Origin: an uncultured Rhodoblastus sp.
Lineage (GTDB): Bacteria; Pseudomonadota; Alphaproteobacteria; Rhizobiales; Beijerinckiaceae
Assembly (NCBI RefSeq): GCF_903903185.1
Contig: NZ_CAIUXT010000061.1
Span: 1-64,000, forward strand
Reading direction: 5' to 3'
DNA length: 64,000 bases
Of this stretch, positions 48,150-56,206 are shown in pieces. Each line of letters begins with the position of its first letter. The first letter of the stretch is position 1. Under the pieces are notes generated by a model that saw only the letters and a list, made by a program, of their open reading frames with translations, was not told the DNA's origin and did not search any database. A program made the translations under genes and the position numbers.

Positions 48150-49883
48150 TCATCTTTGCAGGACATAGGTTCCCGGCGCCTCGCAAAGCGCCTCGCCCAT
48201 CGGCGGCGGCGCGGCGAAGGGGCCGGAGCGCGCGGCGAGCCAATCGGCATATTCCGGCCACCAGGAGCCGGGTTTTTGCGTGGACTGCGCGACAAAGTCC
48301 TGCGGCCTCGGCGCGGGACCGCCCCGCGGCCGGAAGGCGATGCTATAGGAGCGATGGAGGCGGCCCGGTGGGCTGACAATGCCGCCATTGTGACCGCCCG
48401 ACGCCAGCAAGAACGTGATCTCGTCCGGGTTGAGCCGGTGGATCTTGAACACCGAGCGCCAGGGCGCGACATGGTCGGATGCGGTCCCGACAGCGAAAAT
48501 CGGCGTCGCGATCGCCGCGATATCGACTCGGCCGCCCCCGGCCTCGAAACGTCCCTCCGCCAGATCATTATGCAGGAACAGCGCGCGCAGATAATGCGAA
48601 TGCATGCGGTAGGGCATTCGGGTGGCGTCGGCGTTCCAGGCCATCAGGTCGTTGGGATGCTCCTCCTCGCCCAGCAGATAGAGCGTCACCATGCGCGACC
48701 AGACGAGATCGCGCGCGTGCAGCATGGAGAAGGCTCCGGCCATCTGGCGCGAGTCGAGGTAGCCTTGCCGCGCCATGATCTTGTCGAGCGCGTCGAGTTC
48801 GGGCCCGTCGATGAACAGTTGCAATTCGCCCGGTTCGGAAAAATCGGTCTGCGCCGCGAGCAGACAAATGCTGGCGAGACGGTCATCCTTGTCGCGGGCC
48901 ATGGCGGCGGCGGCAATGGCGAGCAGGGTTCCCCCAAGGCAATAGCCGAGCGCATGAACGCGCCGGGGGCCGCAGATCGCGCCGATCGCGTCGAGCGCCG
49001 CCATCGGGCCGAGCCGGCGGTAATCGTCGAAACTCGTCTCGGCCAGTTCCCGCCCCGGATTGCGCCAGGAAATGCAGAACACAGTGAAACCGCGCCCGAT
49101 TAGATAGCGGATGAGGGAATCCTGCGGCTTCAGGTCGAGAATGTAATATTTCATGATCCAGGCGGGGACGATCAGCAGCGGCTCCGGCCGGGTCCGCGAC
49201 CCGTTCCCGGACTGGGCGGGCGCATACTGGATCAGCTCCATCAGTTCGTTGCGCAGCACGACCTTGCCCGGCGTGACCGCGACGTCGCGTCCGACCACGA
49301 AAGCATTCTCGCCGTCGGGGGCTTGCGGATCGAACATGCGGCGCATGTCATGCGCGAAATGGTCGAGCCCGTGCAGAAAATTGAACCCGCCCTGGTTCAG
49401 GGTCGCGCGCAGCACCTCGGGATTGGACCAGGGGAAATTGGAGGGCGAAAAGGCGTCGAACCATTGCTGCGCCGCGAAGACGGCGCGCCGGGCGTGTTTC
49501 GGATCCACGCCCGGCGCGTGCAGAATGAAATGGCTGAGCCATTGCTCCGCGAGCAGGAAATTCCGGGCGAACAGATCGAAGGGCGGCGTCTGCCAGGCCG
49601 GATCGGCGAAACGGTGGTCCTCGGCTCCCGAAAGCCGTGTGTGGTCGGCGGTCAGCGAGCGCAGCACCTGCCGCCCGGCCAGTTGCGCCATTTCGCCGAG
49701 ATAGGCGGGCGAAGAAGCCAGATGGCTCAGGACATCGGCCGCAGCCGGCGCCAATTCCTGCGGCGACAGCGGGTTGGCGAGCGCATCCTGCGCCAGGTCG
49801 CGCCAGAAAGCCGCCGGATCGGCCGCAGGCTGGTTTTCGTCCGCTGCTGTTGTCGCGGTTTCAGGCGTGCGCTGTTCCGGCAT
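48150..49883 (-). CDS. phaC: Poly(3-hydroxyalkanoate) synthase, class I
   Basis: A 577-residue PHA synthase that polymerises hydroxyacyl-CoA into storage granules. The modified lipase box GYCLGG gives nucleophile C315. The other triad members are visible as D470 (GTASDHVAPW) and H498 (SGGHNGG). Residues 1-100 are the variable N-terminal part. The conserved block NPEVLRATLNQGG is present, and the length is normal for class I. No phaA, phaB or phasin gene is adjacent. A family 2 repeat lies before its start. Confidence 0.95.
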   Translation of the reverse strand: MPEQRTPETATTAADENQPAADPAAFWRDLAQDALANPLSPQELAPAAADVLSHLASSPAYLGEMAQLAGRQVLRSLTADHTRLSGAEDHRFADPAWQTPPFDLFARNFLLAEQWLSHFILHAPGVDPKHARRAVFAAQQWFDAFSPSNFPWSNPEVLRATLNQGGFNFLHGLDHFAHDMRRMFDPQAPDGENAFVVGRDVAVTPGKVVLRNELMELIQYAPAQSGNGSRTRPEPLLIVPAWIMKYYILDLKPQDSLIRYLIGRGFTVFCISWRNPGRELAETSFDDYRRLGPMAALDAIGAICGPRRVHALGYCLGGTLLAIAAAAMARDKDDRLASICLLAAQTDFSEPGELQLFIDGPELDALDKIMARQGYLDSRQMAGAFSMLHARDLVWSRMVTLYLLGEEEHPNDLMAWNADATRMPYRMHSHYLRALFLHNDLAEGRFEAGGGRVDIAAIATPIFAVGTASDHVAPWRSVFKIHRLNPDEITFLLASGGHNGGIVSPPGRLHRSYSIAFRPRGGPAPRPQDFVAQSTQKPGSWWPEYADWLAARSGPFAAPPPMGEALCEAPGTYVLQR

Positions 49884-49906
49884 AATGGGCCTCCGCGCAG
49901 GCGATT

Positions 49907-50112
49907 AAAGCATTTTCACTTTGGGGGAAACGTGAAATTGCTTTAGCCCCTTGTTTAACCGCGCTTTTTATCCAAAAAGTCTTCGCCCTCGCGGATCGCG
50001 AAATCCTTTGGCTCCCGAACATGCATTTTTGCGGCGCCTTGGCGGCGTTGTTTCACCGCATCGTATTTGCTGCTGCGATTCCTTCACTCGAACCGGCATC
50101 CGTTTTGCGCGC
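49907..50112. repeat. Family 2-like repeat between phaC and rcdA
   Basis: Starts with a 13-base inverted repeat carrying one mismatch (49907-49919 / 49932-49944), AAAGCATTTTCAC against GTGAAATTGCTTT. After about 145 bases it ends with the tail GAACCGGCATCCG. The tail matches the last part of the repeat at 41496-41595. The middle is longer and poorly conserved, so this may be two fused elements. Confidence 0.5.
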
Positions 50113-50132
50113 GAACGTTCAAGCGCAAGAAA

Positions 50133-50654
50133 TCATCCGAAAGCCGCGCGAAGGCGGTCGAGTTGCTGCTGGACCGGGCTGACCGCCGGCGCGGCGAAAG
50201 GGGCGCCTGGATCGAGATAGAGCAATTGATCGAGATGGATGATGCGCGCCTGCAACCGCAGGGATTCGCAGACCAGATGGCGCAGATCCTGCGGCAAACG
50301 GGCGAAGACCTCCGGCGCGGCGGCCTGGTCCTGGCACGACAGCTTGACCTTGCGCTTTTCGCTGGCCGCCTGATCGAGCGTCAATTCGCCCTCGTTGACC
50401 GCCCTTTGCAGCAGCAGCCACGAGGCGAGCTGCATCAGGCGCGTGGTGAGCCGCATGCTTTCGGCGGCGTAGGCCAGGGAATCGTTGCGCCCCAGCGCCT
50501 TGGCCTGCTCGCGTCCGGCGCCGTCGAGATAGGCGGCGGCCTCCTCGACGAGGTTCATGCCTTCATCGAACAAGGTCTTGAAGGCTTCGGAGGCCGCCAG
50601 ACGCTGCGCGAAGGAAACCGGCGCTGAACCTTCCAGATCGATCGACGGACTCAT
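50133..50654 (-). CDS. rcdA: RcdA-like (DUF1465) cell-cycle adaptor protein
   Basis: A 173-residue helical protein of the DUF1465 family. The conserved block YAAESMRLTTRLMQLASWLL is at residues 62-81. In Caulobacter RcdA brings CtrA to the ClpXP protease with CpdR and PopA. The C-terminal tail is low in complexity, as in RcdA where it is the flexible adaptor part. It is a single gene with repeats on both sides. Confidence 0.88.
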   Translation of the reverse strand: MSPSIDLEGSAPVSFAQRLAASEAFKTLFDEGMNLVEEAAAYLDGAGREQAKALGRNDSLAYAAESMRLTTRLMQLASWLLLQRAVNEGELTLDQAASEKRKVKLSCQDQAAAPEVFARLPQDLRHLVCESLRLQARIIHLDQLLYLDPGAPFAAPAVSPVQQQLDRLRAAFG

Positions 50655-50673
50655 GCGTCACCCTGATTCGTTC

Positions 50674-50773
50674 CTCCTTGATCGCGGCTCGGCGCGATCG
50701 AGGAATCCCTCGCGTCAGTTCGGCGGCGCATTCGCGCCCAACCAGAATTAAAGCGGTCATGACCTGCTTCAAG
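50674..50773. repeat. Double-hairpin intergenic repeat, family 1, copy B
   Basis: Lies just upstream of rcdA. It matches 12356-12459 in order and orientation: first hairpin CTCCTTGATCGCG/CGCGATC-GAGGA, a spacer with TCCCTCGC and the GGCGCATTCGC block, and a second palindrome around GGTCATGACC (50755-50764). The arms are more decayed than in copy A. Confidence 0.65.
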
Positions 50774-50935
50774 TCCCGGCGTTGGAAAAAGCGCGCCAAA
50801 CGCGAAACCAACCCCGCAACCCGACCCTGGGGCCTTTTTGCGGCACGTCTCAACATAACGCCAATCGACCGTCGCCGCTTGTTTAATCTTATTTAACCTT
50901 AATCGCCCCGCGCCGCGAAACAATGGCTGCGGCAC

Positions 50936-50965
50936 GCAAAAAAAAGAGCCGCGGGAGGCGGCTCT
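50936..50965 (-). terminator. Rho-independent terminator of the DUF1192 gene
   Basis: Perfect 8-base stem AGAGCCGC/GCGGCTCT (50945-50952 / 50958-50965). On the minus strand it is followed by a run of eight T. It lies about 160 bases downstream of the DUF1192 stop. The stretch 50774-51126 otherwise holds no gene. Confidence 0.85.
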
Positions 50966-51126
50966 GCAAGGCGTTTTCACAGGGAGGAAAACACAACGAG
51001 CGAACTTTCGCCCCATTCCCGCTTGGGGGGGGCGGGAACCATTCGAGATTAACCGCAAGATCGTTAAGATGCGGTTAAGGTAAATCGCGTGGGCGGCAAA
51101 AAATTCTTTTAGAACATTACCTTAGG

Positions 51127-51330
51127 TCAAGGTTTGAAAAAGGCGGCGGCGGCGGCGCGCGAGGCGTGTTTCTTCTCGCGCGCCGCCTCCAGCCGCGCGA
51201 TTTCGGCGCGCAGGAGTTCGATGCGGGCGGTCAGTTCATCCACCGACAAGGCGTCGAGCGGTTCGCCCGGAACATGCTGGCTCGGAGGGGCAATCCTCGC
51301 CGCGAAAATCTCGTCCTCTTCCCTGCTCAT
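51127..51330 (-). CDS. DUF1192 family small protein
   Basis: A 67-residue protein typical of alphaproteobacteria. It has a short N-terminal polar part, the family block LDALSVDELTARIELLRAEI (residues 25-44), then a coiled coil to residue 55 and a basic alanine-rich tail. Function unknown. Divergent from trcR; the pair is commonly found together. Confidence 0.85.
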   Translation of the reverse strand: MSREEDEIFAARIAPPSQHVPGEPLDALSVDELTARIELLRAEIARLEAAREKKHASRAAAAAFFKP

Positions 51331-51546
51331 CGTTCATTTCTCCTGTTTCTCGCTCCCTGCGGGGCGGGCGACGGCATGAAAATCCGCGAGAATCGAAAAA
51401 GAATTGAAAAATTTGCCTTTCCGCGCGCTCCACCTTATATTCTCGCAATTCCCGTCATGAATGGAAACTTGAGGCTATGCCTCGGCCGGGCCGGAGCGCG
51501 CGAACGCGCGTCCGACGGCGTTACGAAGAGATTCGAGGAGACAAAA

Positions 51547-52266
51547 ATGAGCAATGCTCCGCTCATGCCCAAGGCCACCGCCATCTGGCTGGTGGAAAAC
51601 ACCTCGCTGACTTTCGACCAGATCGCCGAATTCTGCAAATTGCATCCGCTCGAAGTCAAGGGCATCGCCGATGGCGAAGTGGGCGCCGGCATTCGCGGCC
51701 ATGACCCGATCACCTCGGGCCAGCTGACGCGCGAGGAAATCGAAAAGGGCGAGCAGAAAGCTGATTATCAGCTAAAACTCGCAGTGTCGAAAGTGCGGCT
51801 GCCGGAGGTCAAGCGTCATCGCGGCCCGCGCTATACGCCGCTGTCGCGCCGCCAGGACCGGCCCAACGCCATTCTATGGCTGGTGCGCAACCATCCCGAG
51901 CTCAAGGATGCGCAAATCATGCGCCTCGCCGGCACGACCAAGACCACCATCGCCGCCATCCGCGACCGCACCCACTGGAATTCGGCGGCGCTGTCGCCGA
52001 TGGATCCGGTGACGCTCGGCCTGTGCTCGCAGATCGAACTGGACTTCGAGGTTCAGCGTTCGGCCAAGGATCGTCCTGCCGTGGTCGAGGATCACAGCCC
52101 CACGCTGGTTCCGGCCGAGGAGACGACGCAGCCCTATTATTACGAGCGGACCTCGCAGGAGGACGTGTTCGGCGCCACGGCGTCCAAGCCGCAGGTCGAG
52201 GAGGAGGACGAGATCGACGTCGATTCCGTTTTCGCCAAGCTCAAGGACATCAAGGTCAAGGAGTGA
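51547..52266 (+). CDS. trcR: Cell-cycle transcriptional regulator TrcR (DUF1013)
   Basis: A 239-residue DUF1013 protein. Two helix-turn-helix-like repeats are visible: TAIWLVENTSLTFDQIAEFC (residues 10-29) and NAILWLVRNHPELKDAQIMR, each followed by a short second helix. The C-terminus is acidic and disordered. Conserved throughout alphaproteobacteria and linked to cell-cycle transcription. The ATG at 51547 has GAGGAGA; the frame is open far upstream but that part looks random. It precedes ruvC by 31 bases. Confidence 0.9.
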   Translation: MSNAPLMPKATAIWLVENTSLTFDQIAEFCKLHPLEVKGIADGEVGAGIRGHDPITSGQLTREEIEKGEQKADYQLKLAVSKVRLPEVKRHRGPRYTPLSRRQDRPNAILWLVRNHPELKDAQIMRLAGTTKTTIAAIRDRTHWNSAALSPMDPVTLGLCSQIELDFEVQRSAKDRPAVVEDHSPTLVPAEETTQPYYYERTSQEDVFGATASKPQVEEEDEIDVDSVFAKLKDIKVKE

Positions 52267-52297
52267 CGGAGTCACTCGCTGAAGACAGGAAAAGCCC

Positions 52298-52807
52298 ATG
52301 CCGGCGGTGCGCATTCTGGGGATCGATCCGGGTCTGCGTCACACCGGCTGGGGCGTGATCGAGGCAGGCGGTTCGCGCCTGGCCTTCATCGCCTGCGGCG
52401 CGGTTCACACCGAAACCGGGCAAAACCTCGCGGAACGGCTGCGCCGGCTGCATGACGGTCTCGCCGACGTGATCGCCGCCCATCGCCCCGACGAGGCGGC
52501 GGTGGAGGAGACTTTCGTCAACCGCGATCCGCAATCGGCCTTGAAACTGGGCCATGCGCGGGGGGTCGCCTTGCTCGCGCCGGCGCTGGCCGGGCTCGAA
52601 GTCAGCGAATATGCCGCCAATCTGGTAAAAAAGACCGTGGTCGGCGCGGGACATGCCGAAAAGGCGCAGGTCGCCATGATGGTGCGCGTGCTGCTGCCGC
52701 GCAGCGAGGCGCTGGGCGCCGACGCGGCCGACGCTCTGGCGGTCGCCATCTGCCACGCCCAGCATCGCGGGGCCAAGGCGAGGGAAAAGCTGCTGGCCGC
52801 GAAATAG
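52298..52807 (+). CDS. ruvC: Holliday junction resolvase RuvC
   Basis: A 169-residue endonuclease that cuts four-way junctions symmetrically. The four acidic catalytic residues are D10 (GIDPGL), E70 (AVEETF), D142 and D145 ([10 protein letters not shown]). It works with RuvAB, encoded just downstream. 70 bases separate it from ruvA. Confidence 0.97.
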   Translation: MPAVRILGIDPGLRHTGWGVIEAGGSRLAFIACGAVHTETGQNLAERLRRLHDGLADVIAAHRPDEAAVEETFVNRDPQSALKLGHARGVALLAPALAGLEVSEYAANLVKKTVVGAGHAEKAQVAMMVRVLLPRSEALGADAADALAVAICHAQHRGAKAREKLLAAK

Positions 52808-52877
52808 TATTCTTCTTTTGTTCACTCCCGGCGCAAACTTCGCTAGGCTGGGCGAAAAGCGAATCGGGCCAAAAATC

Positions 52878-53498
52878 ATGATCGGCAAATTGAAGGGCGT
52901 GGTGGATTCGCTGCACGAGGATCATGTCATCCTCGATGTGCATGGCGTCGGCTATGTCGTCGCCTGTTCGACGCGCACCTTGCAGAAATTGCCCCGCGCC
53001 GGCGAGGCGGCAGTGCTCGCCATCGAGACCCAGGTGCGCGAGGACGCGATCAGGCTGTTCGGTTTTCTGTCGGATTCCGAGCGCGACTGGTTCCGGCTGT
53101 TGCAGAACGTGCAGGGCGTCGGTTCCAAAGTGGCGCTGGCGATCCTGTCGATTTTCACGCCGACGGAACTGACCGCCGCCATCGCCTTGCAGGACAAGGC
53201 GGCGGTGTCGCGGGCGCCGGGCGTGGGGCCGAAGCTGGCGGCGCGCATCGTCGCCGAACTCAAGGACAAGGCCGGGGGATTCGAGGCGGTCGATCCGCTT
53301 GCCGCACGCCTTGCCGGCGAAGATTCTTCGCCAGGGGGCTCGACGGCGGCGCAGGAGGCGATATCCGCCCTCGTCAATCTCGGCTACGCCCGCCCACAGG
53401 CGGCCACCGCCATTGCCGCGAGTGTCAAAGCGCTCGGCGAGGGCGCGGAAACCGCCGCGCTTATCCGGCGCGGGTTGAAGGAACTGGCGACGGTTTGA
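52878..53498 (+). CDS. ruvA: Holliday junction DNA helicase subunit RuvA
   Basis: A 206-residue protein with the OB-fold N-terminus [12 protein letters not shown], two helix-hairpin-helix motifs ([13 protein letters not shown] and [13 protein letters not shown]), and the C-terminal domain III ([12 protein letters not shown]) that contacts RuvB. The start is set by similarity of the N-terminus. Unusually it is not followed by ruvB but by a toxin-antitoxin pair. Confidence 0.97.
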   Translation: MIGKLKGVVDSLHEDHVILDVHGVGYVVACSTRTLQKLPRAGEAAVLAIETQVREDAIRLFGFLSDSERDWFRLLQNVQGVGSKVALAILSIFTPTELTAAIALQDKAAVSRAPGVGPKLAARIVAELKDKAGGFEAVDPLAARLAGEDSSPGGSTAAQEAISALVNLGYARPQAATAIAASVKALGEGAETAALIRRGLKELATV

Positions 53499-53573
53499 GT
53501 CGTGGCGACGCCTCTGGTGTTCTTGTCTTGTTCGTGCTATTCTTACCACATGCGGATCGATAGAGGCCTGTCC

Positions 53574-53786
53574 ATGAGCGCCACGACAAAACTTTCGAGC
53601 AAATTCCAGATTTCGATTCCCAAGGAAGTCCGCGAGCAGCAGGGTTGGCGCGCGGGGCAGGAGTTCGTTTTCCTGCCCAAGGGCGGCGGCTTCGTGCTGG
53701 TTCCGGTGCCCACGCGCGAAGAGCTTTTCGGGATAGCGAAAGGCGCCAACGGTGAGAATTATCGGGATCGGACAGATCGCTACTGA
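53574..53786 (+). CDS. AbrB/SpoVT-type antitoxin
   Basis: A 70-residue swapped-hairpin AbrB antitoxin. The N-terminal DNA-binding part reads TTKLSSKFQISIPKEVREQQ, followed by GWRAGQEFVFLP. The start at 53574 has GAGG at 7 bases; an ATG 8 codons upstream (53550) is possible. Its stop shares a base with the start of the PIN toxin (TGATG). Together with that gene it interrupts the ruv operon. Confidence 0.9.
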   Translation: MSATTKLSSKFQISIPKEVREQQGWRAGQEFVFLPKGGGFVLVPVPTREELFGIAKGANGENYRDRTDRY

Positions 53787-54166
53787 TGCGAGTCGTCGAC
53801 ACCTCGGCGTGGATAGAATATTTGCTGGGCAGCCCGACTGGCCGCAGCCTCGCGGCGGAAATGCCGGAGCGCCACCGGTCGGTCGTTCCGACCATCGTCC
53901 AGTTCGAACTCGCAAAATGGCTGGCGCGCGAGGCGACAGAACAGGCCGGAGCCAAAGCGATGGCCGACACGATGAAATGTGTCGTGTCGGAACTGGACAC
54001 GTCCGTCGCATTGCGCGCCGCCGACCTGGCGCGGGAGCACAAGCTTGCCGTGGCCGACGCCGTGGTTTACGCAACGGCCCTCGCATATGACGCCGAACTT
54101 TTGACCTGCGACGCGCATTTCAAGGATCTTCCGGGCGTGATCTATTTCCCGAAAGCCAGGCCATGA
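53786..54166 (+). CDS. PIN-domain toxin (VapC family)
   Basis: A 126-residue PIN nuclease with acidic site D5 ([12 protein letters not shown]), E41 (QFELAKW), D91 ([11 protein letters not shown]) and D109 (TCDAHF). It is coupled to the antitoxin upstream and to ruvB downstream, whose ATG overlaps its stop (ATGA). It differs from the VapC at 25527, and the antitoxins belong to different families. An active toxin is expected. Confidence 0.93.
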   Translation: MRVVDTSAWIEYLLGSPTGRSLAAEMPERHRSVVPTIVQFELAKWLAREATEQAGAKAMADTMKCVVSELDTSVALRAADLAREHKLAVADAVVYATALAYDAELLTCDAHFKDLPGVIYFPKARP

Positions 54167-55200
54167 CCCCCGCGCCCCGCTTCATCGCCCCGGAAAAGCG
54201 CGAGGACGATCTCGAAGCCTCGATCCGGCCATTGACCCTGATGGATTTCACCGGCCAGGAAGCGGCGCGGAAAAATCTGAAGGTGTTCATCGAGGCGGCG
54301 AAGGCGCGCAAGGACGCGCTCGATCATGTGCTGTTTGTCGGGCCGCCCGGGCTCGGCAAGACCACGCTGGCGCAGATCGTCGCGCGCGAACTGGGGGTCA
54401 ATTTCCGCTCCACTTCCGGTCCGGTCATCGCCAAGGCCGGCGATCTCGCGGCGCAGCTGACCAATCTCGAAGACCGCGACGTCTTGTTCATCGACGAAAT
54501 CCACCGGCTCAATCCGGCGGTCGAGGAAATTCTTTATCCGGCGATGGAAGATTTCCAGCTCGACCTCATCATCGGCGAAGGCCCGGCGGCGCGGTCGGTC
54601 AAAATCGATCTGGCGAAATTCACGCTTGTCGGCGCCACCACCCGCGCGGGACTGCTGACGACGCCGCTGCGCGACCGTTTCGGCATTCCGATCCGCATGA
54701 ATTTTTATACGGTCGAGGAATTGCAACTGATTGTGGCGCGCGGCGCAAGGGTGATGAAATGCCCGATGAGCGAGGATGGCGCCCATGAGATCGCCCGGCG
54801 CTCGCGCGGCACGCCGCGCATTGCCGGCCGGCTGTTGCGCCGGGTGCGCGATTTCGCGCTGGTGGACGGCGACGCAATCATCACCCGCGCCGTGGCCGAT
54901 GGGGCGCTCAAGCTGCTCGACGTCGATTCGATCGGGCTCGACCAGATGGACCGGCGCTATCTCGACATGGTCGCGGTGAATTTCGGCGGCGGCCCTGTGG
55001 GCATCGAGACCATCGCCGCCGCTTTGTCCGAACCGCGCGACGCCATCGAGGACATTATCGAGCCCTATCTGTTGCAGCAGGGCTTTTTGAACCGGACGCC
55101 CCGAGGGCGTGTGCTGACGCCGCAGGCTTTCAGGCATCTTGGATTGGCGGCGCCCGCGCAGCCGCCGCAGATGGGGTTGTTTTCCGATGACGACGCGTGA
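54163..55200 (+). CDS. ruvB: Holliday junction DNA helicase motor RuvB
   Basis: A 345-residue AAA+ motor that drives branch migration. Walker A is GPPGLGKTT (residues 60-68), Walker B is [10 protein letters not shown] (D111, E112), sensor 1 is in VGATTRAG, and the arginine finger region PLRDRFG follows. A winged-helix domain ends the protein. Its start overlaps the toxin gene's stop, so translation now depends on the inserted cassette. Confidence 0.97.
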   Translation: MTPAPRFIAPEKREDDLEASIRPLTLMDFTGQEAARKNLKVFIEAAKARKDALDHVLFVGPPGLGKTTLAQIVARELGVNFRSTSGPVIAKAGDLAAQLTNLEDRDVLFIDEIHRLNPAVEEILYPAMEDFQLDLIIGEGPAARSVKIDLAKFTLVGATTRAGLLTTPLRDRFGIPIRMNFYTVEELQLIVARGARVMKCPMSEDGAHEIARRSRGTPRIAGRLLRRVRDFALVDGDAIITRAVADGALKLLDVDSIGLDQMDRRYLDMVAVNFGGGPVGIETIAAALSEPRDAIEDIIEPYLLQQGFLNRTPRGRVLTPQAFRHLGLAAPAQPPQMGLFSDDDA

Positions 55201-55639
55201 GCGCGCCTTGAAGGAAAAGCTCACGCCCGCGCAAGGCGCCTTCGGCGAAGGCCGCCACTTCTTCCCCATCCGCGTCTATTACGAGGACACGGATTTTTCC
55301 GGCATTGTCTATCACGCCAATTACCTGCGCTTCATCGAGCGCGCCCGCACCGAATTGCTGCGCGAAAAGGACATTCACCAGGGCGATATCCACGCTGGCG
55401 AAAAACTGTTTTTCGTCGTGGCGCGGATGAACCTCGATTTTCTGCGCCCGGCGCGCATGGACGATCTGCTGACCGTCGAGACCAAACCCGTCAAGATCGG
55501 CGCGGCGATCCTCGAACTCGACCAGACCGTGCGGCGCGACGACGAAACGCTGTTTACTGCCCGCGTCTTTATCGCCGCCGTCGCGGGCGGCAAGGCGCGC
55601 CGACTGCCGCGCGAAATCCGCGAAAAGCTGGGCTTTTGA
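55187..55639 (+). CDS. ybgC: YbgC-type acyl-CoA thioesterase (hot-dog fold)
   Basis: A 150-residue 4HBT thioesterase. The catalytic motif [19 protein letters not shown] (active Asp in DTD) is at residues 30-48. In most Proteobacteria ybgC heads the tol-pal operon and follows ruvB, as here, but no tolQ follows; the ExbB-type gene lies 7 kb away behind unrelated genes. It overlaps ruvB by 14 bases. Confidence 0.92.
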   Translation: MTTRERALKEKLTPAQGAFGEGRHFFPIRVYYEDTDFSGIVYHANYLRFIERARTELLREKDIHQGDIHAGEKLFFVVARMNLDFLRPARMDDLLTVETKPVKIGAAILELDQTVRRDDETLFTARVFIAAVAGGKARRLPREIREKLGF

Positions 55640-55783
55640 TTTTTTGAACCCGGCTTCGAAGGCCCGGCGCGCAGGGCTGCGCTTGGGGCATTCGCGACGA
55701 CCGCGCGCGCGGGTCGATAGCGATTCAATTTGCCGGCGGCGCCGCAACAAGGGATAAAGGTCAAAAAACATGGGGAGGCGAGG

Positions 55784-56128
55784 ATGCGCATCTTGAATTT
55801 GGCGGCGGCGGCCTTGCTGGTTTTCAGCGGGCCCACGCGAGCGCAGGAGAAGCCGACGCGGTTCTGGAACCTGACAGCCTGGACGATCACGGATTTGAGG
55901 CTCGCTCCGGCAGGAACCGAAAAATTCGGCCCCAACCTTTGTCTCGCCGACAAGGATGGCGCCGTGGATGCGGATGAGCGGTTGAAGATCCCCGGCCTCG
56001 CCACCGGCCAATATGACGCCCGGGTTGTGTTCAAGAATCGCCGGGCCTGCCGGGCGAAAAACCTGTCGGTCATCGACGGCCAGGTTTTTGAAATCGCCGA
56101 AAAGGACCTTGTCGATTGCTCGAAGTGA
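55784..56128 (+). CDS. Small secreted protein with one EF-hand-like loop
   Basis: A 114-residue protein. Residues 1-20 are a clear signal peptide ending FSGPTRAQ. The mature part starts with RFWNLTAWTITDLRLAPAG and contains LADKDGAVDADE, which matches a 12-residue EF-hand loop except at position 1. Three cysteines (in LCLADK, RRACRAK, VDCSK) could form one disulfide. A good GGGAGGCGAGG precedes the ATG. Function unknown; its EF-like loop and its place beside the lanmodulin-like gene suggest a periplasmic metal-linked role, which is inference. Confidence 0.65.
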   Translation: MRILNLAAAALLVFSGPTRAQEKPTRFWNLTAWTITDLRLAPAGTEKFGPNLCLADKDGAVDADERLKIPGLATGQYDARVVFKNRRACRAKNLSVIDGQVFEIAEKDLVDCSK

Positions 56129-56206
56129 GACGGCGCGGCCAGATGCGAAAACCCATCGGTCGAAAGCCTCGACCGACGGGTTTGGCCTCGCCTCGACCCC
56201 GCCCGA

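Noticed and set aside
51166-51546. A 127-codon extension of trcR
   Set aside because: It overlaps the DUF1192 gene on the other strand and is of random composition; ATG 51547 has GAGGAGA.
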